From Edaphobacter flagellatus (GTDB taxonomy: Bacteria > Acidobacteriota > Terriglobia > Terriglobales > Acidobacteriaceae): a DNA stretch of 64,000 bases. Made by a program: the position numbers and the translations under genes. Where the stretch lies: positions 3,763,501 through 3,827,500 of the forward strand of contig NZ_CP073697.1 of assembly GCF_025264665.1 (NCBI RefSeq), written 5' to 3'. Of this stretch, positions 37,749-47,461 are shown piece after piece; the stretch's first letter is position 1; each line of letters opens with the position of its first letter. Under the pieces are notes generated by a model that searched no databases, had not been told where the DNA came from, and saw nothing but the letters and a program-made list of their open reading frames with translations.

Positions 37749-38117
37749 CTACTTGCTGCCCGTTGCCTGCCACAAGGCGATTGGTGCTCCCGTCGGATCG
37801 ACGAGGATTGAGAAGATGCCATGGCCGGGAACGACCTGCTCGCGCATCACAACGGTTGCGCCAAGCGACGCACCCTTGTCTGTAGCGGCCTTCAGATCTT
37901 CGACGCCGACGTAAGGTACCCATGCTTTTTCCGTGGGAGTGCCGGGCATGGAAAATATACCTCCGCCGGGGCCCTCCCCGGCCTTGAACATGGAGTATGT
38001 GCCTGCAGGGCCCATGTTCTGGTCATCGAAGGTCCAGCCAAAGAGGCCGGAGTAGAATGCCTTTGCTTTTGCTAGATCGGGAGTGTTGAGTTCAAGGTGA
38101 ACGAAGGGTTGTGACAT
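37749..38117 (-). CDS. VOC-family (glyoxalase/bleomycin-resistance fold) protein
   Basis: From the ATG at 38117, preceded by AAAGGAACTG, the protein has 122 residues. It is made of two betaalphabetabetabeta modules: FVHLELNTPDLAKAKAFYSGLFGW in the first, and WVPYVGVEDLKAATDKGASLGA in the second. These are typical of vicinal-oxygen-chelate proteins. The predicted metal ligands (His near the start and Glu positions) are only partly evident, so enzymatic activity is not assured. It is cytoplasmic and monocistronic. The reaction cannot be predicted. Confidence 0.88.
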   Translation of the reverse strand: MSQPFVHLELNTPDLAKAKAFYSGLFGWTFDDQNMGPAGTYSMFKAGEGPGGGIFSMPGTPTEKAWVPYVGVEDLKAATDKGASLGATVVMREQVVPGHGIFSILVDPTGAPIALWQATGSK

Positions 38118-38223
38118 ATTCAGTTCCTTTAGGTGGAATGAGCGAACGGCCCTCATCCTACTCGCTTGAGTCATGGAGTGTGTTGCGGCTGGAGGTAAAT
38201 TTCCGTCAATTTGTGACGGAAGA

Positions 38224-38592
38224 TCAGGGCCGGGAGGAGGATTTTCGCGACGATTTACGGCTTTTTGCTGTGCGCTGGTTTTTCTCGAGACGGAGGTTAT
38301 AGGCGGCGCGTAGGGCTCCGGTGAGGATGTCTTCTGTTGCGAGAGTCAGTCGGATGTGCGTCATGCCCATGCGGCCCCAGCCTCCAGCGATGGGGAGAAA
38401 GATATCAGGCTGGTCTGTAATGAAAGCCTGCTGCAGCTCCGGGCTGAGCATAAGGTTGCCGTAGCCTTGTTTCTCAGAAGCGAGGGTGGCGAAGATGTGA
38501 CCGCCGACGCGGAAGTCAGCCGCTCCCATATGGGAGGATTCTTCGGTGCCGTCAAGGGAGAGAGCAATGCGGCGAAAATCGGAGGGCTTCAT
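38224..38592 (-). CDS. MmcQ/YjbR-family protein
   Basis: The 122-residue protein has the YjbR fold signature: FRRIALSLDGTEESSHMGAADFRV, then IFATLASEKQGYGNLMLSPELQQ and a C-terminal helix ending in a basic Lys/Arg/Ser tail. YjbR proteins resemble double-wing DNA-binding folds, but their role is not established. The single gene lies between the VOC gene and the drug exporter, all on the minus strand, without tight spacing. Confidence 0.88.
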   Translation of the reverse strand: MKPSDFRRIALSLDGTEESSHMGAADFRVGGHIFATLASEKQGYGNLMLSPELQQAFITDQPDIFLPIAGGWGRMGMTHIRLTLATEDILTGALRAAYNLRLEKNQRTAKSRKSSRKSSSRP

Positions 38593-38687
38593 GGGGGAAA
38601 GTATGGCACCGCTTGCAATGCCTGTGCTTGGAGAAATCGGAAGCTACCGGGGCGAAAAAGCGCAAGTGACGGTGTTGTCTATACACC

Positions 38688-40274
38688 TTAGTGCACGTTG
38701 GCGGGACCTTTACCGGGTTTTACCTTCTTGAGCATCCACACAGCGAGAACGCAGGAGAAGCTGAGCAGAGATAGCCAGCGGAAGACGTCGACGAAGGCCC
38801 AGCTTGCAGCCTGCCGCTGCAGCTCACCATAGAGCGTCGCATTGGCAGGCCCTGCTGCATTCGCCGGGCCGAAATAGTTCGTGAGTGCTCCGGTGGTGTT
38901 ACGGACGGCGTTCTGGAACTGCTGGCCCGTGATGGGGACGGAGTTAGTGATGTAATTCTGGTGCGCGGCGGTGCGGCGGGTAAGCAGAGTCTGCGCGACC
39001 GAGATGCCGATGCTGCCGCCTACGTTGCGCATCAGGTTGAAGAGTCCGCTGGCGTTGCCGAGCTGTTCGTTTGGCAGAGTCCCATAAGCCGCAGTGGTAA
39101 TGGGCACGAAGACGAAGCTGAGCCCGAAGCCGGTGATGAGGATCGGAACGAGCAGAGTGGTTGGTGAGATGTCGAGCGTGATCTGTCCGAAGTAGAAGGT
39201 CGTCAGTCCGAAGACGACGAAGCCGAAGGTAAGCAGGTACCGTGGGTCGACCTTATTGGAAAGGTACCCGATAACAGGCATGCCGCAAATGGCTCCCAGC
39301 CCACGCGGGGCGACGACGACCCCTGCGGTGAAGGCGGTGTAGCCAAGCAGCTCCTGATAGAAGAGCGGCAGCACGGTCACGGTGGAGTAGATGGCGATGC
39401 CGAAGAGGAATATCAGCAGGCAGCCGATGGCGAAGTTTCGGTTTTTGAGGACCTTCAGATTGACCAGCGGGTTCTTTCGATGCCAGGAGGTCCAGCACCA
39501 CCAAAGGAAGGCCGCGATCATGATGGGGAAGGCGATGCAAATCCAGCTAGCTCCGAACCAATCGTCCTCTTGCCCCTTGTCGAGGATGACCTGCAGCAGG
39601 CCTGTCCAGACAACGAGAGCGCCGAAGCCCAGGTTGTCGAAGGCCGGGACTTTGGCGTTCTTGATGTACGGCGGGTCGTGGACGAAGCGGGAGATCATGA
39701 TAACGGCAAGAATGCCGACGGGGATGTTGATGTAGAAGGCGTAGCGCCAGGAATAGGTGTCGGTAAGCCAGCCGCCGAGTGTTGGGCCGAGGACGGGAGC
39801 GACGACGACACCGAAGGCGAAGACAGCTGCTGCGGCTCCGCGCTTGGATGGTGGGAAAGATTCAAAGAGGATGGCCTGGGAAAGTGGCTGGAGCGCGCCG
39901 CCGCCTGCTCCCTGGACAATGCGGGCCAGCAGCATAATGGGCAGCGTGGGGGCTGCTCCGCAGGCGAAGCTGGCGACGGTGAAGATGATGACGCAGATGA
40001 TCAGGAAGTTCTTGCGCCCGAAGCGCAGAGAGAACCAGTTGCTGGCGGGCAGGACGATGGCATTCGCGACCAGGTAGCTGGTCAGGACCCAGGTGGCCTC
40101 ATCATTGGAGGCCGAAAGGGAGCCGGCAATATAGGGGAGCGCGACGGACGCGATGGCGGTGTCGAGCACCTCCATAAAGGTGGCCAGCATGACGGACGCG
40201 GCGATGAGCCAGGGATTGACCCCGTGAGTGACTTCGGCGGAGCGGTCCGCTGGTACGGCTGCGGTACTGGACAT
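38688..40274 (-). CDS. DHA2-family (EmrB/QacA) 14-TM MFS drug exporter
   Basis: The 528-residue inner-membrane protein has about fourteen hydrophobic helices. The first contains FMEVLDTAIASVALPYIAGS, the typical motif D1 of drug:H+ antiporter-2 proteins. Motif A-like LRFGRKNFL and motif C-like GAGGGALQPLSQAIL follow. EmrB-type pumps usually work with an EmrA membrane-fusion protein and an outer-membrane channel; neither is adjacent. The only nearby gene on the same strand is a small lipoprotein upstream. Proton-driven export of a lipophilic compound is expected from the family; the substrate is unknown. Confidence 0.93.
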   Translation of the reverse strand: MSSTAAVPADRSAEVTHGVNPWLIAASVMLATFMEVLDTAIASVALPYIAGSLSASNDEATWVLTSYLVANAIVLPASNWFSLRFGRKNFLIICVIIFTVASFACGAAPTLPIMLLARIVQGAGGGALQPLSQAILFESFPPSKRGAAAAVFAFGVVVAPVLGPTLGGWLTDTYSWRYAFYINIPVGILAVIMISRFVHDPPYIKNAKVPAFDNLGFGALVVWTGLLQVILDKGQEDDWFGASWICIAFPIMIAAFLWWCWTSWHRKNPLVNLKVLKNRNFAIGCLLIFLFGIAIYSTVTVLPLFYQELLGYTAFTAGVVVAPRGLGAICGMPVIGYLSNKVDPRYLLTFGFVVFGLTTFYFGQITLDISPTTLLVPILITGFGLSFVFVPITTAAYGTLPNEQLGNASGLFNLMRNVGGSIGISVAQTLLTRRTAAHQNYITNSVPITGQQFQNAVRNTTGALTNYFGPANAAGPANATLYGELQRQAASWAFVDVFRWLSLLSFSCVLAVWMLKKVKPGKGPANVH

Positions 40275-40395
40275 GAACCTGCCTTTGTCTTCCGGAGAAG
40301 AGAGCGTTTATAGAAACTACACCTAATTGGATGTCGATCGCAGTAAGTCGTAGCGACAGGGCAGCATGTTATCGCGGAGATGAGCGATAAACGGC

Positions 40396-40422
40396 AAAAA
40401 AAGCGCGCCGAAGTTGGCGCGC
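40396..40422 (-). terminator. Intrinsic terminator downstream of the small lipoprotein gene
   Basis: On the minus strand a GGCGCGCC-type stem (7 base pairs, 40403-40409 with 40416-40422) is followed directly by seven T residues. This is a textbook intrinsic terminator, 60 bases after the stop of the lipoprotein gene. Confidence 0.85.
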
Positions 40423-40481
40423 CAAGAGTGGAGGACATCATTCGGGAAAATCGTGTCAGACCTGTGAGTAGGCTGGCCGTC

Positions 40482-40817
40482 CTATTGACCGTAGCTGCGG
40501 GACTCGTAATGGTGGCCCATGGCGTCGATCTCTCCGGCAAGGGCATAGGCTGTGGCGCTGGAATGTACGGGAGAGAACGGCTGGTTCCGATGGAGGCTGG
40601 GAGCGTGGCGGATCTCAGGGGTCCGGCGATAATCGAGGTTCTCAAAGCGACGGGTGGCCGTAAGGGTGTCGCCTGAGCGCCAGGTAGAGAAGCGGGCAGC
40701 GGCATTAGAAGAGCAACCGGAGAGTAGACCGGCTACCAGTCCAGCTATTCCGAGGGTGGCTACTTTGAGAAGACGGCGGGTGGTACGGCGAGGGTCAGAA
40801 GCTTTACGGGGACGCAT
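40482..40817 (-). CDS. Small putative lipoprotein
   Basis: The 111-residue protein has a basic N-terminus (RRTTRRLLKVAT), a hydrophobic stretch and a lipobox-like LLSGCSS, so it is predicted to be lipid-anchored at that Cys. The mature part of about 75 residues shows no recognisable domain. GCGGAG lies ten bases before the ATG, and a strong terminator follows on the same strand. Both support a real gene despite the lack of a known family. It is divergent from dnaK. Confidence 0.6.
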   Translation of the reverse strand: MRPRKASDPRRTTRRLLKVATLGIAGLVAGLLSGCSSNAAARFSTWRSGDTLTATRRFENLDYRRTPEIRHAPSLHRNQPFSPVHSSATAYALAGEIDAMGHHYESRSYGQ

Positions 40818-41013
40818 GGGTGTTTCTCCGCAGGCAGAATTTGTTCAAATTACAGGACTTCAGAGCCTTTCAATGGATGAAGGTTAACTTTGATGGTTCT
40901 TTGGAGCAATGACCAAATGGTGGCAGGAGGTGACGAATGGTTTGGCTAAGGAATTGAGTTGGGGGAATTTGTCAAATCTGTGCATCCATATTGCATTATT
41001 TAACATCAGATAG

Positions 41014-41034
41014 ATTGACAGTAAGTGACTCAAG
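41014..41034. promoter_or_regulatory. HAIR-like HspR operator overlapping a putative dnaK -35
   Basis: ATTGACA-GTAAGTG-ACTCAAG matches the HspR inverted repeat CTTGAGT-N7-ACTCAAG at 11 of 14 positions, with a perfect right half. The left half contains TTGACA (41015-41020), a consensus -35, so bound HspR would block RNA polymerase. It lies about 75 bases before the dnaK start. A further AGTCAAG half-site is at 41054-41060. Confidence 0.55.
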
Positions 41035-41109
41035 GTGTGATGATGCAAAGGTGAGTCAAGCGATCTCAGACCGCACCAGGGCCGTTGTCTGTTTATGAGG
41101 AGAGAAGTG

Positions 41110-43020
41110 ATGGGAAAAATTATTGGAATTGACCTCGGAACGACCAATTCGTGCGTCGCCGTTATGGAAGGCGGCGAACCGAAGGTTATTCCGAATGAGG
41201 AAGGCGGACGCACTACCCCTTCTATCGTCGCGTTTACCAAAAGTGGTGAGCGTCTGGTGGGCCAGGTGGCCAAGCGTCAGGCGATCACGAACCCGGAGAA
41301 CACGATTTACTCGATCAAGCGCTTTATGGGGCGCCGCTATGACGAGGTGAGCGATGAGATGAAGATGGTGCCCTACAAGGTTGTGAAGCAGGGCGATCAT
41401 ATTGCCGTCGTAGCACAGGGTAAGGAGTACACCGCGCCGGAGGTCTCGGCGATGATCCTTCAGAAGCTCAAGAAGGCTGCTGAGGACTATCTCGGCACGA
41501 GCGTGACCGAGGCTGTCATTACGGTTCCGGCGTACTTCAACGACGCGCAGCGTCAGGCGACCAAGGATGCGGGCAAGATTGCCGGTCTCGAGGTAAAGCG
41601 TATCGTAAACGAGCCGACGGCGGCTGCATTGGCTTATGGCCTCGACAAGAAGAAGGACGAGACGATTGCCGTGTATGACTTCGGCGGCGGTACGTTCGAT
41701 ATCTCAATTCTTGAGGTTGGCGAGGGCGTGATTGAGGTGAAGTCGACCAACGGTGATACGCACCTGGGCGGCGACAATCTGGACGAGCGCATCGTCGACT
41801 GGCTGATCAAGGAGTTCAAGGATGAGACGGGTCTCGACCTGCGTTCCAAGGGCAACGAGATGGCTCTGCAGCGTCTGAAGGACGCGGCAGAGCGCGCCAA
41901 GATCGAGCTTTCAACGGCGCAGGAGACGGAGATCAATCTTCCCTTCATTACTGCCGATGCGAGTGGGCCGAAGCATCTGGTGCGCAAGCTGACACGTGCG
42001 AAGCTCGAGCAGCTGGTGGCCGACCTTCTGGAGAAGTCAGTTGGACCCTGCAAGCAGGCGATGAAGGATGCGGGCGTTGACGCCAGCAAGATTGACGAGG
42101 TTGTGCTGGTCGGCGGACAGACCCGCATGCCTGCAATCCAGGAACTCGTCAAGAAGCTCTTCGGCAAAGAGCCGCACAAGGGTGTGAACCCGGATGAGGT
42201 CGTTGCGATCGGCGCTGCGGTTCAGGCTGGCGTTCTGGCTGGCGATGTGAAGGATCTGCTGCTGCTTGACGTGACTCCGCTGACTCTCTCCATCGAGACG
42301 ATGGGTGGAGTAGCGACGCCAATGATCCAGCGCAACACGACGATTCCGACGAAGAAGACGGAGACGTTTTCGACGGCGGCTGACAACCAGACTGAGGTTG
42401 AAGTCCACGTGCTGCAGGGCGAGCGTCCGATGGCGGCGCAGAACAGGACTCTGGGCAAATTCAAGCTGAGCGGAATTCCTCCGGCTCCGCGTGGCGTGCC
42501 CCAGATCGAGGTGACCTTCGACATCGACGCGAACGGTATTCTGAACGTGACGGCGAAGGACAACGCGACGGGCAAAGACCAGAAGATCACGATTACGAGT
42601 TCTTCGGGGCTGAGCTCGGAAGAGGTTGAGCGCATGGCCAAGGAAGCCGAGTCGCACGCCGCCGAGGATAAGGAACAGCGCGAGAGGATTGAGGCTCGCA
42701 ATGGACTGGACTCCCTGGTGTACAACGTCGAGAAGATGCTGCGTGAGTCGGGTGACAAGGTCTCCGGTTCGGACAAGGGCGACGTTGAGTCGGCCTTGGA
42801 AGAAGCGAAGAAGACGTTGAGCGGATCGCCGAGCGCAAGTGAGCTGAATTCGGCAAAGGATCGTCTAACATCTGCGAGCCATAAGCTTGCAGAGGCGATG
42901 TACAAGGCCAATGCTTCAACGGGACAGCCGGAGCAGGCTGCCCAGGCAACAGCCGAAGAGCCAAAGAAGGACGAAGGTGTTATTGATGCCGAATACGTGG
43001 ATGTAGACGATAAAAAGTAA
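41110..43020 (+). CDS. dnaK: Chaperone DnaK (Hsp70)
   Basis: From the ATG at 41110, after GGAGAGAAGTG, the protein has 636 residues. It starts with the phosphate-1 motif [14 protein letters not shown]. The ATPase domain includes [14 protein letters not shown] and [13 protein letters not shown]. The linker [14 protein letters not shown] follows, then the substrate-binding domain and the acidic end [14 protein letters not shown]. It folds nascent and damaged proteins with DnaJ and GrpE. The longer frame from 41095 is rejected on ribosome-binding-site position. An HspR-type operator is seen upstream; grpE is not in this window. A terminator follows. Confidence 0.97.
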   Translation: MGKIIGIDLGTTNSCVAVMEGGEPKVIPNEEGGRTTPSIVAFTKSGERLVGQVAKRQAITNPENTIYSIKRFMGRRYDEVSDEMKMVPYKVVKQGDHIAVVAQGKEYTAPEVSAMILQKLKKAAEDYLGTSVTEAVITVPAYFNDAQRQATKDAGKIAGLEVKRIVNEPTAAALAYGLDKKKDETIAVYDFGGGTFDISILEVGEGVIEVKSTNGDTHLGGDNLDERIVDWLIKEFKDETGLDLRSKGNEMALQRLKDAAERAKIELSTAQETEINLPFITADASGPKHLVRKLTRAKLEQLVADLLEKSVGPCKQAMKDAGVDASKIDEVVLVGGQTRMPAIQELVKKLFGKEPHKGVNPDEVVAIGAAVQAGVLAGDVKDLLLLDVTPLTLSIETMGGVATPMIQRNTTIPTKKTETFSTAADNQTEVEVHVLQGERPMAAQNRTLGKFKLSGIPPAPRGVPQIEVTFDIDANGILNVTAKDNATGKDQKITITSSSGLSSEEVERMAKEAESHAAEDKEQRERIEARNGLDSLVYNVEKMLRESGDKVSGSDKGDVESALEEAKKTLSGSPSASELNSAKDRLTSASHKLAEAMYKANASTGQPEQAAQATAEEPKKDEGVIDAEYVDVDDKK

Positions 43021-43061
43021 GGCGTCTGCACCTGCCAGCAAGGCAAAGATGAAAGAGGTGT

Positions 43062-43091
43062 AGAGGGGCGTTCGTAAGCGGGTGCCCCTCT
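43062..43091 (+). terminator. Terminator after dnaK
   Basis: AGAGGGGC (43062-43069) pairs with GCCCCTCT (43084-43091) around a 14-base loop. CGCTTTATT follows. It suggests that dnaK is mostly transcribed alone. Confidence 0.7.
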
Positions 43092-43162
43092 CGCTTTATT
43101 AGGCCCGATGGATTGTATGGCGTGTAGTATTGTGCGACTTACTCTCAGGAAAGGTGTTGAAC

Positions 43163-43420
43163 GTGAATAGCAGAAGGAGTGAAGAAGAACTCTCCGATCA
43201 GTTGTGGTTAGAGAACCTGGAGCTCAATCGATACACAGGAGGCAAGGCGATGACCGAGACGATGTGGAGATGCGATCAGGTTCGTGCAGGCCGGCTCTAT
43301 AACCGCATGATGTTTGATACGCGGGAGGAAGCGGAGCAGTTTGTACGGAAGATGCAGCAGATGGAGCCCGACCAGATGTTTTCGATTGAAGCGATCGAGG
43401 CGAAACAGATCTGGAACTGA
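43163..43420 (+). CDS. Small conserved-looking protein of unknown function
   Basis: An 85-residue protein is read from the GTG at 43163, which has AGGAAAGG eight bases upstream; an in-frame GTG at 43130 and ATG at 43250 are alternatives. The C-terminal half is helical and well formed ([18 protein letters not shown], then [20 protein letters not shown]). It ends in EAKQIW. There is no signal or membrane helix. It sits between the dnaK terminator and the Fpg/Nei gene. I do not recognise a family. Confidence 0.6.
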   Translation: MNSRRSEEELSDQLWLENLELNRYTGGKAMTETMWRCDQVRAGRLYNRMMFDTREEAEQFVRKMQQMEPDQMFSIEAIEAKQIWN

Positions 43421-43556
43421 ACGATTTTCTCTGGTTTGAGAACACAGTTTTTGTGAGTCGTTTTTCTAGAATAGAAGCAGTGAAAATTTCAGGCGACGGT
43501 AGTTTTCTGGCTAAGGCCAGTACCGTCGCCCATCGTTTGTCTGGAGGCGTGGAACG

Positions 43557-44441
43557 ATGCCGGAGGGAAATGAGATTCATCGCTGGGCTGCGCGGCACGA
43601 GGCAGCATTTGCAGGCAAGCCGGTCCGCGTGGATGGTCCGCAGGGCCGGTTTACCGATGCCGATGTGATCGACGGACGCAAGCTGGAGCGCGTGATGGCC
43701 GTTGGTAAGCACCTGGGGTATGACTTCGGCAAGGACAGGATTCTGCATGTGCATCTGGGGCTTCAGGGAGACTTTACCGAAGGCTCTGGGCCGCTGCCGG
43801 AGGTGAAGGGCGCGTTGCGTCTGCGGATGTGGAATGCGACGAAGATCAGGAAGCCGGCGATTCCAGGCGAGAGCAAACGTCATGCATGGTACTCGGAGGA
43901 TGACGGTACAGGGCATCTTGATCCGGAACAGATTGCCTGGGTAGAGCTTCGCGGGCCGATGGACTGCTCGTTATATACGCAGGAAAAGTGGGATGGGCTG
44001 GTGAAGAAGCTTGGTCCCGATCCGTTGAATGGTGATGGGCCGGAGAAGATGCTGCCTAAGGTGGCGAAGAGTCGCAAGCCAATCGCCGAGCTACTGATGG
44101 ACCAGGCGATGTTTGCTGGTGTGGGCAATATCTTCCGCGCTGAACTGTTGTATCGCGCGAGGCTCAGTCCGTTTAAACCGGGCAAAGATGTAGATGAAAA
44201 GACCCTGCGGTCGATATGGAAAGATGCGACTGTATTGATGCCGGAGGCGATGGTGGATCGCAGGATTATTACGACAAAACCTGTCGACCGTCCGCATAAG
44301 ACTGGGCAGGCATTGAAGGAAGAGGCCCATTATGTTTACCGGCGTAATGGGTTACCGTGTTTTATCTGCGGAACCGTGGTGAAGAAGCAGGAGATGGCGG
44401 GCAGGAACTTGTTTTGGTGTCCTACGTGCCAGGCAGAGTGA
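43557..44441 (+). CDS. Fpg/Nei-family DNA glycosylase/AP lyase
   Basis: The 294-residue protein starts with MPEGNEIHR, giving the catalytic N-terminal Pro and Glu after Met removal, and has the conserved Lys in AVGKHLGYDF. The helix-two-turn-helix is in the middle (LLMDQAMFAGVGNIFRAELLYRA). A C-terminal zinc finger has two CxxC pairs (CFIC and CPTC). Enzymes of this fold remove oxidised bases. The MPEGNEIHR start resembles actinobacterial Nei-type enzymes more than classical MutM. GGAGGCGTG precedes the ATG. It is encoded between dnaK and dnaJ. Confidence 0.92.
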   Translation: MPEGNEIHRWAARHEAAFAGKPVRVDGPQGRFTDADVIDGRKLERVMAVGKHLGYDFGKDRILHVHLGLQGDFTEGSGPLPEVKGALRLRMWNATKIRKPAIPGESKRHAWYSEDDGTGHLDPEQIAWVELRGPMDCSLYTQEKWDGLVKKLGPDPLNGDGPEKMLPKVAKSRKPIAELLMDQAMFAGVGNIFRAELLYRARLSPFKPGKDVDEKTLRSIWKDATVLMPEAMVDRRIITTKPVDRPHKTGQALKEEAHYVYRRNGLPCFICGTVVKKQEMAGRNLFWCPTCQAE

Positions 44442-44524
44442 TACGAGAATTTTGAAGGTGCGGACAAGCTGAGCTGGTTGCAGAATAGGAAGAGGGCCAG
44501 TGAAGTTCGAGAAGAATAGAGATT

Positions 44525-45745
44525 ATGGCGACGACGAAGAATAAAGACTACTACGGAGTGCTTGGGGTCAAGAAAACGGCGACGGCGGATGACATCCGCA
44601 AGGCGTTCCGCAAGCAGGCACGGAAGTATCACCCCGATGTAAATCCGGGCGACAAGAAAGCCGAGGAGAAGTTCAAAGAGATCTCCGAAGCGAACGATGT
44701 GCTGAGCGACGAGAAGAAGCGAAAGATCTACGACCAGCTGGGCTTCTATTCGGACAACATCGATCCCGCGGCGGCTGAGGCTGCGGCCCGTGGCGGTTAT
44801 GGCGGCTTTGGTGGGACGCAGGCCGGTCGAGGCGGGGCGCAGGAGGTTCCGTTCGACTTCAGCGGCTTTGACTTCTCAGATTTTACTGGTGAGGGAAGAC
44901 AACAGGAGCAAGCGGGTGGTGGCGGCTTCCGCGACATCTTCAGCCAGATGTTTACTGGCGGGCGAAATAAGGCATCGCGCGGGCCGCAGCCAGGTACAGA
45001 TCTCGAGTACCAGATTCATGTGGACTTCTGGACGGCGATCGAAGGTGGCGTGACGCGGTTGGAGATTCAGCGGCAGGAGATCTGTCCGACGTGCAAGGGC
45101 AAGGCGACGACGGGTGGGAGTGTGGAGTGCCCGGAGTGCCACGGATCGGGCCAGGTGACGCAAATGGGTGGGCGGATGAAGTTCAACATTCAGTGTCCGC
45201 GATGCGGTGGCTCAGGCAAGGTGCAAAATACCTGTCCTACATGCCACGGTGACGGTGTCGTCACAAAGACGGAGCCGCTGGAGTTTCGCATTAAGCCGGG
45301 CACACGTGACGGACAGAGAATCCGTTTGGCAGGGAAGGGTAATGCAGGAACGAACGGCGGCCCTGCGGGTGATCTGTATCTGATTATCAAGGTGGGAACG
45401 AATCCGGTATTTACGCGAACCGGAGACGATATCTATGTGACAGTGCCGGTGACGGTGTCGGAGGCGGCGCTGGGCGCAAAGATCGACGTCCCGACGATCG
45501 ATACGCATGACGGCGGTCCGCGGACGCAATTGAAGATTCCGCCGGGAACGCAGACGGGGCAGAAGCTGCGGCTTCGCGAGAAGGGTGTGGCGTCGGCGGT
45601 GCATGAAGGCAAGCGCGGCGACCAGATCGTCGAAGTGAAGATCGTGGTGCCCAAGGTTCAGGATGAGCGCTCGAAAGAGATTCTGCGCGAACTGGCCAAA
45701 CTGAACCCCGAAGACCCGCGTGAGGAGCTTTTCGCGAAGGCCTGA
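44525..45745 (+). CDS. dnaJ: Chaperone DnaJ (Hsp40)
   Basis: This is a 406-residue type I J-protein. The J domain has HPD at 36-38. A Gly/Phe-rich linker with extra Gln/Gly (about 85-150) follows. Four CxxCxGxG-type zinc repeats come next ([32 protein letters not shown]), then two C-terminal beta-sandwich substrate domains. It stimulates DnaK ATPase and delivers clients. It is separated from dnaK by a terminator, the small ORF and the glycosylase gene, so it is probably expressed from its own promoter. The ribosome-binding site is weak. Confidence 0.96.
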   Translation: MATTKNKDYYGVLGVKKTATADDIRKAFRKQARKYHPDVNPGDKKAEEKFKEISEANDVLSDEKKRKIYDQLGFYSDNIDPAAAEAAARGGYGGFGGTQAGRGGAQEVPFDFSGFDFSDFTGEGRQQEQAGGGGFRDIFSQMFTGGRNKASRGPQPGTDLEYQIHVDFWTAIEGGVTRLEIQRQEICPTCKGKATTGGSVECPECHGSGQVTQMGGRMKFNIQCPRCGGSGKVQNTCPTCHGDGVVTKTEPLEFRIKPGTRDGQRIRLAGKGNAGTNGGPAGDLYLIIKVGTNPVFTRTGDDIYVTVPVTVSEAALGAKIDVPTIDTHDGGPRTQLKIPPGTQTGQKLRLREKGVASAVHEGKRGDQIVEVKIVVPKVQDERSKEILRELAKLNPEDPREELFAKA

Positions 45746-45848
45746 GCAACGGTCTTATTCATCGTTAAATTGCCTCCCAGACATCGGACGTTTGCACAAA
45801 TACCGGTGCAGCTGTGCTGGAATCACCTTGAGGTATGGAGGTGGTTCC

Positions 45849-46604
45849 ATGCAGCAGCTAGCGGGTGGGCTGGTTTTAGCGGGCGTGTGTCTGATGGGTA
45901 CACACGCGGTGTGGGCGCAGGATGGACCTTCAGCAGATGCGATTGTCCATGAACTTCAGGTTAGAAATGCGGAGAGGCAGCGGGAACTCGATAGCTATAC
46001 GGGCGAACGAGCCTACCGCGTGGAATATCACGGCACGGGCGGCGAGCATCATGGCGAGATTGCCGTGCATGTGGAGTATGGGGCTCAGGGTGAAAAGCAT
46101 CTGACCGTAGTCTCTGAGACAGGCTCGAAGCTGATTTGCGAGCGTGTGCTGCGCAAGATGGTCGAGACGGAGCAAGAAGCTTCGGAGCGGGGAAATCGCG
46201 TGCAAACGATGCTTTCGCCGGAGAACTACAGCTTCGAGCTGCTTGGGCAGGAGACGGTAGACGGTGTGCCGGCGTGGATCTTGCGAGTCTCTCCAAAGGT
46301 GGACAACAAGCTGACATATCGCGGCCGTATCTGGGTAAACGAGGATGATTATGCGGTTGTGCGAGTGCAGGGCGAGCCGGCGAAGAATCCGTCATGGTGG
46401 ATCAATCGCGCGAGTTTTGACTGGCGGTATGGCAAACATGGTCGGTTCTGGTTGCCGGAACGCAGCGTCGCGGTGAGCCATGTACGTATCGGCGGCGAAG
46501 CGAAATTGACGATTGAGTATGCTGCCTATCGCATCGTTGCTCAAGGGCCGAAGCCGCCGATGACAGATACAGCACAGCTTTCTGAACGCCATTCGGCACA
46601 GTAG
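45849..46604 (+). CDS. Exported protein resembling outer-membrane lipoprotein-sorting proteins
   Basis: From the ATG at 45849, preceded by ATGGAGGTGG, the protein has 251 residues and a Sec signal (LAGGLVLAGVCLMGTHAVWAQ). The mature part is mostly beta-strands with LolA/LolB-like spacing. It opens with a helix (AIVHELQVRNAERQRELDSY), then YRVEYHG, ENYSFELLGQETVDGVPAWILRV and GRIWVNEDDYAVVRVQG. That pattern is seen in outer membrane lipoprotein-sorting and sigma-E regulatory-like proteins. The assignment is by fold pattern only. It lies between dnaJ and hspR with about 100 bases on the dnaJ side. Confidence 0.6.
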   Translation: MQQLAGGLVLAGVCLMGTHAVWAQDGPSADAIVHELQVRNAERQRELDSYTGERAYRVEYHGTGGEHHGEIAVHVEYGAQGEKHLTVVSETGSKLICERVLRKMVETEQEASERGNRVQTMLSPENYSFELLGQETVDGVPAWILRVSPKVDNKLTYRGRIWVNEDDYAVVRVQGEPAKNPSWWINRASFDWRYGKHGRFWLPERSVAVSHVRIGGEAKLTIEYAAYRIVAQGPKPPMTDTAQLSERHSAQ

Positions 46605-46667
46605 GTTCGCATGTTGGATGCTGTCGCGCTAGACTTTGAGGAGGAGTCTGGACGAGGTTCTCGCAGC

Positions 46668-47066
46668 ATGGCGACAAAGCGCAAGAGTAAAGGGGCGTAC
46701 ATGATCTCGGCGGTGGCCGAGATGTATCAGATTCATCCGCAGACGCTGCGTCTTTACGAGCGTGAAGGGCTGTTGCGTCCTTCGCGGAGCGAAGGCAATA
46801 CGCGTCTGTATACCGATGAAGATCTTGAGCGGCTGGAGTTTATTCTGAATCTGGCGCGCGACCTGGGTGTGAATATTGCAGGTATCGGCGTGATTCTGCA
46901 GATGCGTGAGCGCATGGAAGAGATGAACCGTCAGATGCAGGGCTTTGTCGACTATGTGCGGACTGAGATGCTGTCGCGGATGCAGCAGCAGCAGTCGTCG
47001 GGGACAGGGCTGGTTCCGATGCGTCGGCCGATGGTAGTTTCTGTGAAGGGGACGAAGAAGCGTTGA
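46668..47066 (+). CDS. hspR: MerR-family heat-shock repressor HspR
   Basis: From the ATG at 46668 the protein has 132 residues: a basic N-terminus and then a MerR-type winged helix ([20 protein letters not shown] and [18 protein letters not shown]). The segment [22 protein letters not shown] and a Met/Gln-rich C-terminal helix complete it. The [12 protein letters not shown] segment distinguishes HspR from other MerR proteins. HspR represses dnaK-type operons through HAIR elements, with DnaK as co-repressor. The placement near dnaK and dnaJ and the HAIR-like site upstream of dnaK agree. Its stop overlaps the TTG start of the SMR gene. Confidence 0.9.
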   Translation: MATKRKSKGAYMISAVAEMYQIHPQTLRLYEREGLLRPSRSEGNTRLYTDEDLERLEFILNLARDLGVNIAGIGVILQMRERMEEMNRQMQGFVDYVRTEMLSRMQQQQSSGTGLVPMRRPMVVSVKGTKKR

Positions 47067-47389
47067 AAGAGTATGCGTGGGCGATTCTGCTGGTCGCAGG
47101 TATCTTTGAGACTGGCTGGGCTGTGGGGTTGAAGTACACCCAGGGATTTACAAGGCTGGGCTGGTCGATTGCCACGGGCGTGATGATCGTCATCAGCATG
47201 GGTCTGCTTGGGGTGGCGGCACGGTATCTTCCTTTGGGGACGGCGTACGCAGTGTGGACAGGCATTGGCGCCGTGGGCACGGTGATTCTTGGAATTGTGC
47301 TGTTTGGGGAGTCGGCTGCATTCGCTCGGCTGGCCTGCGTAGGGCTGATTATTGCTGGAATCATTGGGCTGAAGTTTCTGAGCCATTGA
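47063..47389 (+). CDS. SMR-family exporter (SugE/Gdx type)
   Basis: The 108-residue protein has four membrane helices. The essential glutamate is at residue 16 in the first helix ([21 protein letters not shown]). The WAVGLKY.GF motif is characteristic of the SugE/Gdx branch, whose members export guanidinium. It starts with TTG overlapping the hspR stop codon, so translation is probably coupled. SMR proteins work as dual-topology dimers, so one gene is enough. I see no guanidine riboswitch upstream, as the gene is inside an operon. Confidence 0.9.
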   Translation: MKEYAWAILLVAGIFETGWAVGLKYTQGFTRLGWSIATGVMIVISMGLLGVAARYLPLGTAYAVWTGIGAVGTVILGIVLFGESAAFARLACVGLIIAGIIGLKFLSH

Positions 47390-47461
47390 GCCATTTCAGC
47401 GCGGTAGACTGGTCTTCGGCCTGATTTGAGCATGATTTGATCCTGGCTGGCTGAAGGTACG

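Noticed and set aside
39480..40313. Plus-strand ORF opposite the MFS exporter
   Set aside because: Gly/Asp/Glu-rich composition mirrors the transporter codons and there is no recognisable domain or ribosome-binding site.
40380..40676. 99-codon plus ORF opposite the small lipoprotein gene
   Set aside because: It begins inside the minus-strand terminator and lacks a ribosome-binding site. The minus-strand ORF has both a lipobox and a terminator.
41000..41109. CIRCE element (TTAGCACTC-N9-GAGTGCTAA) upstream of dnaK
   Set aside because: No matching dyad is present. The visible inverted repeat fits HspR/HAIR better.
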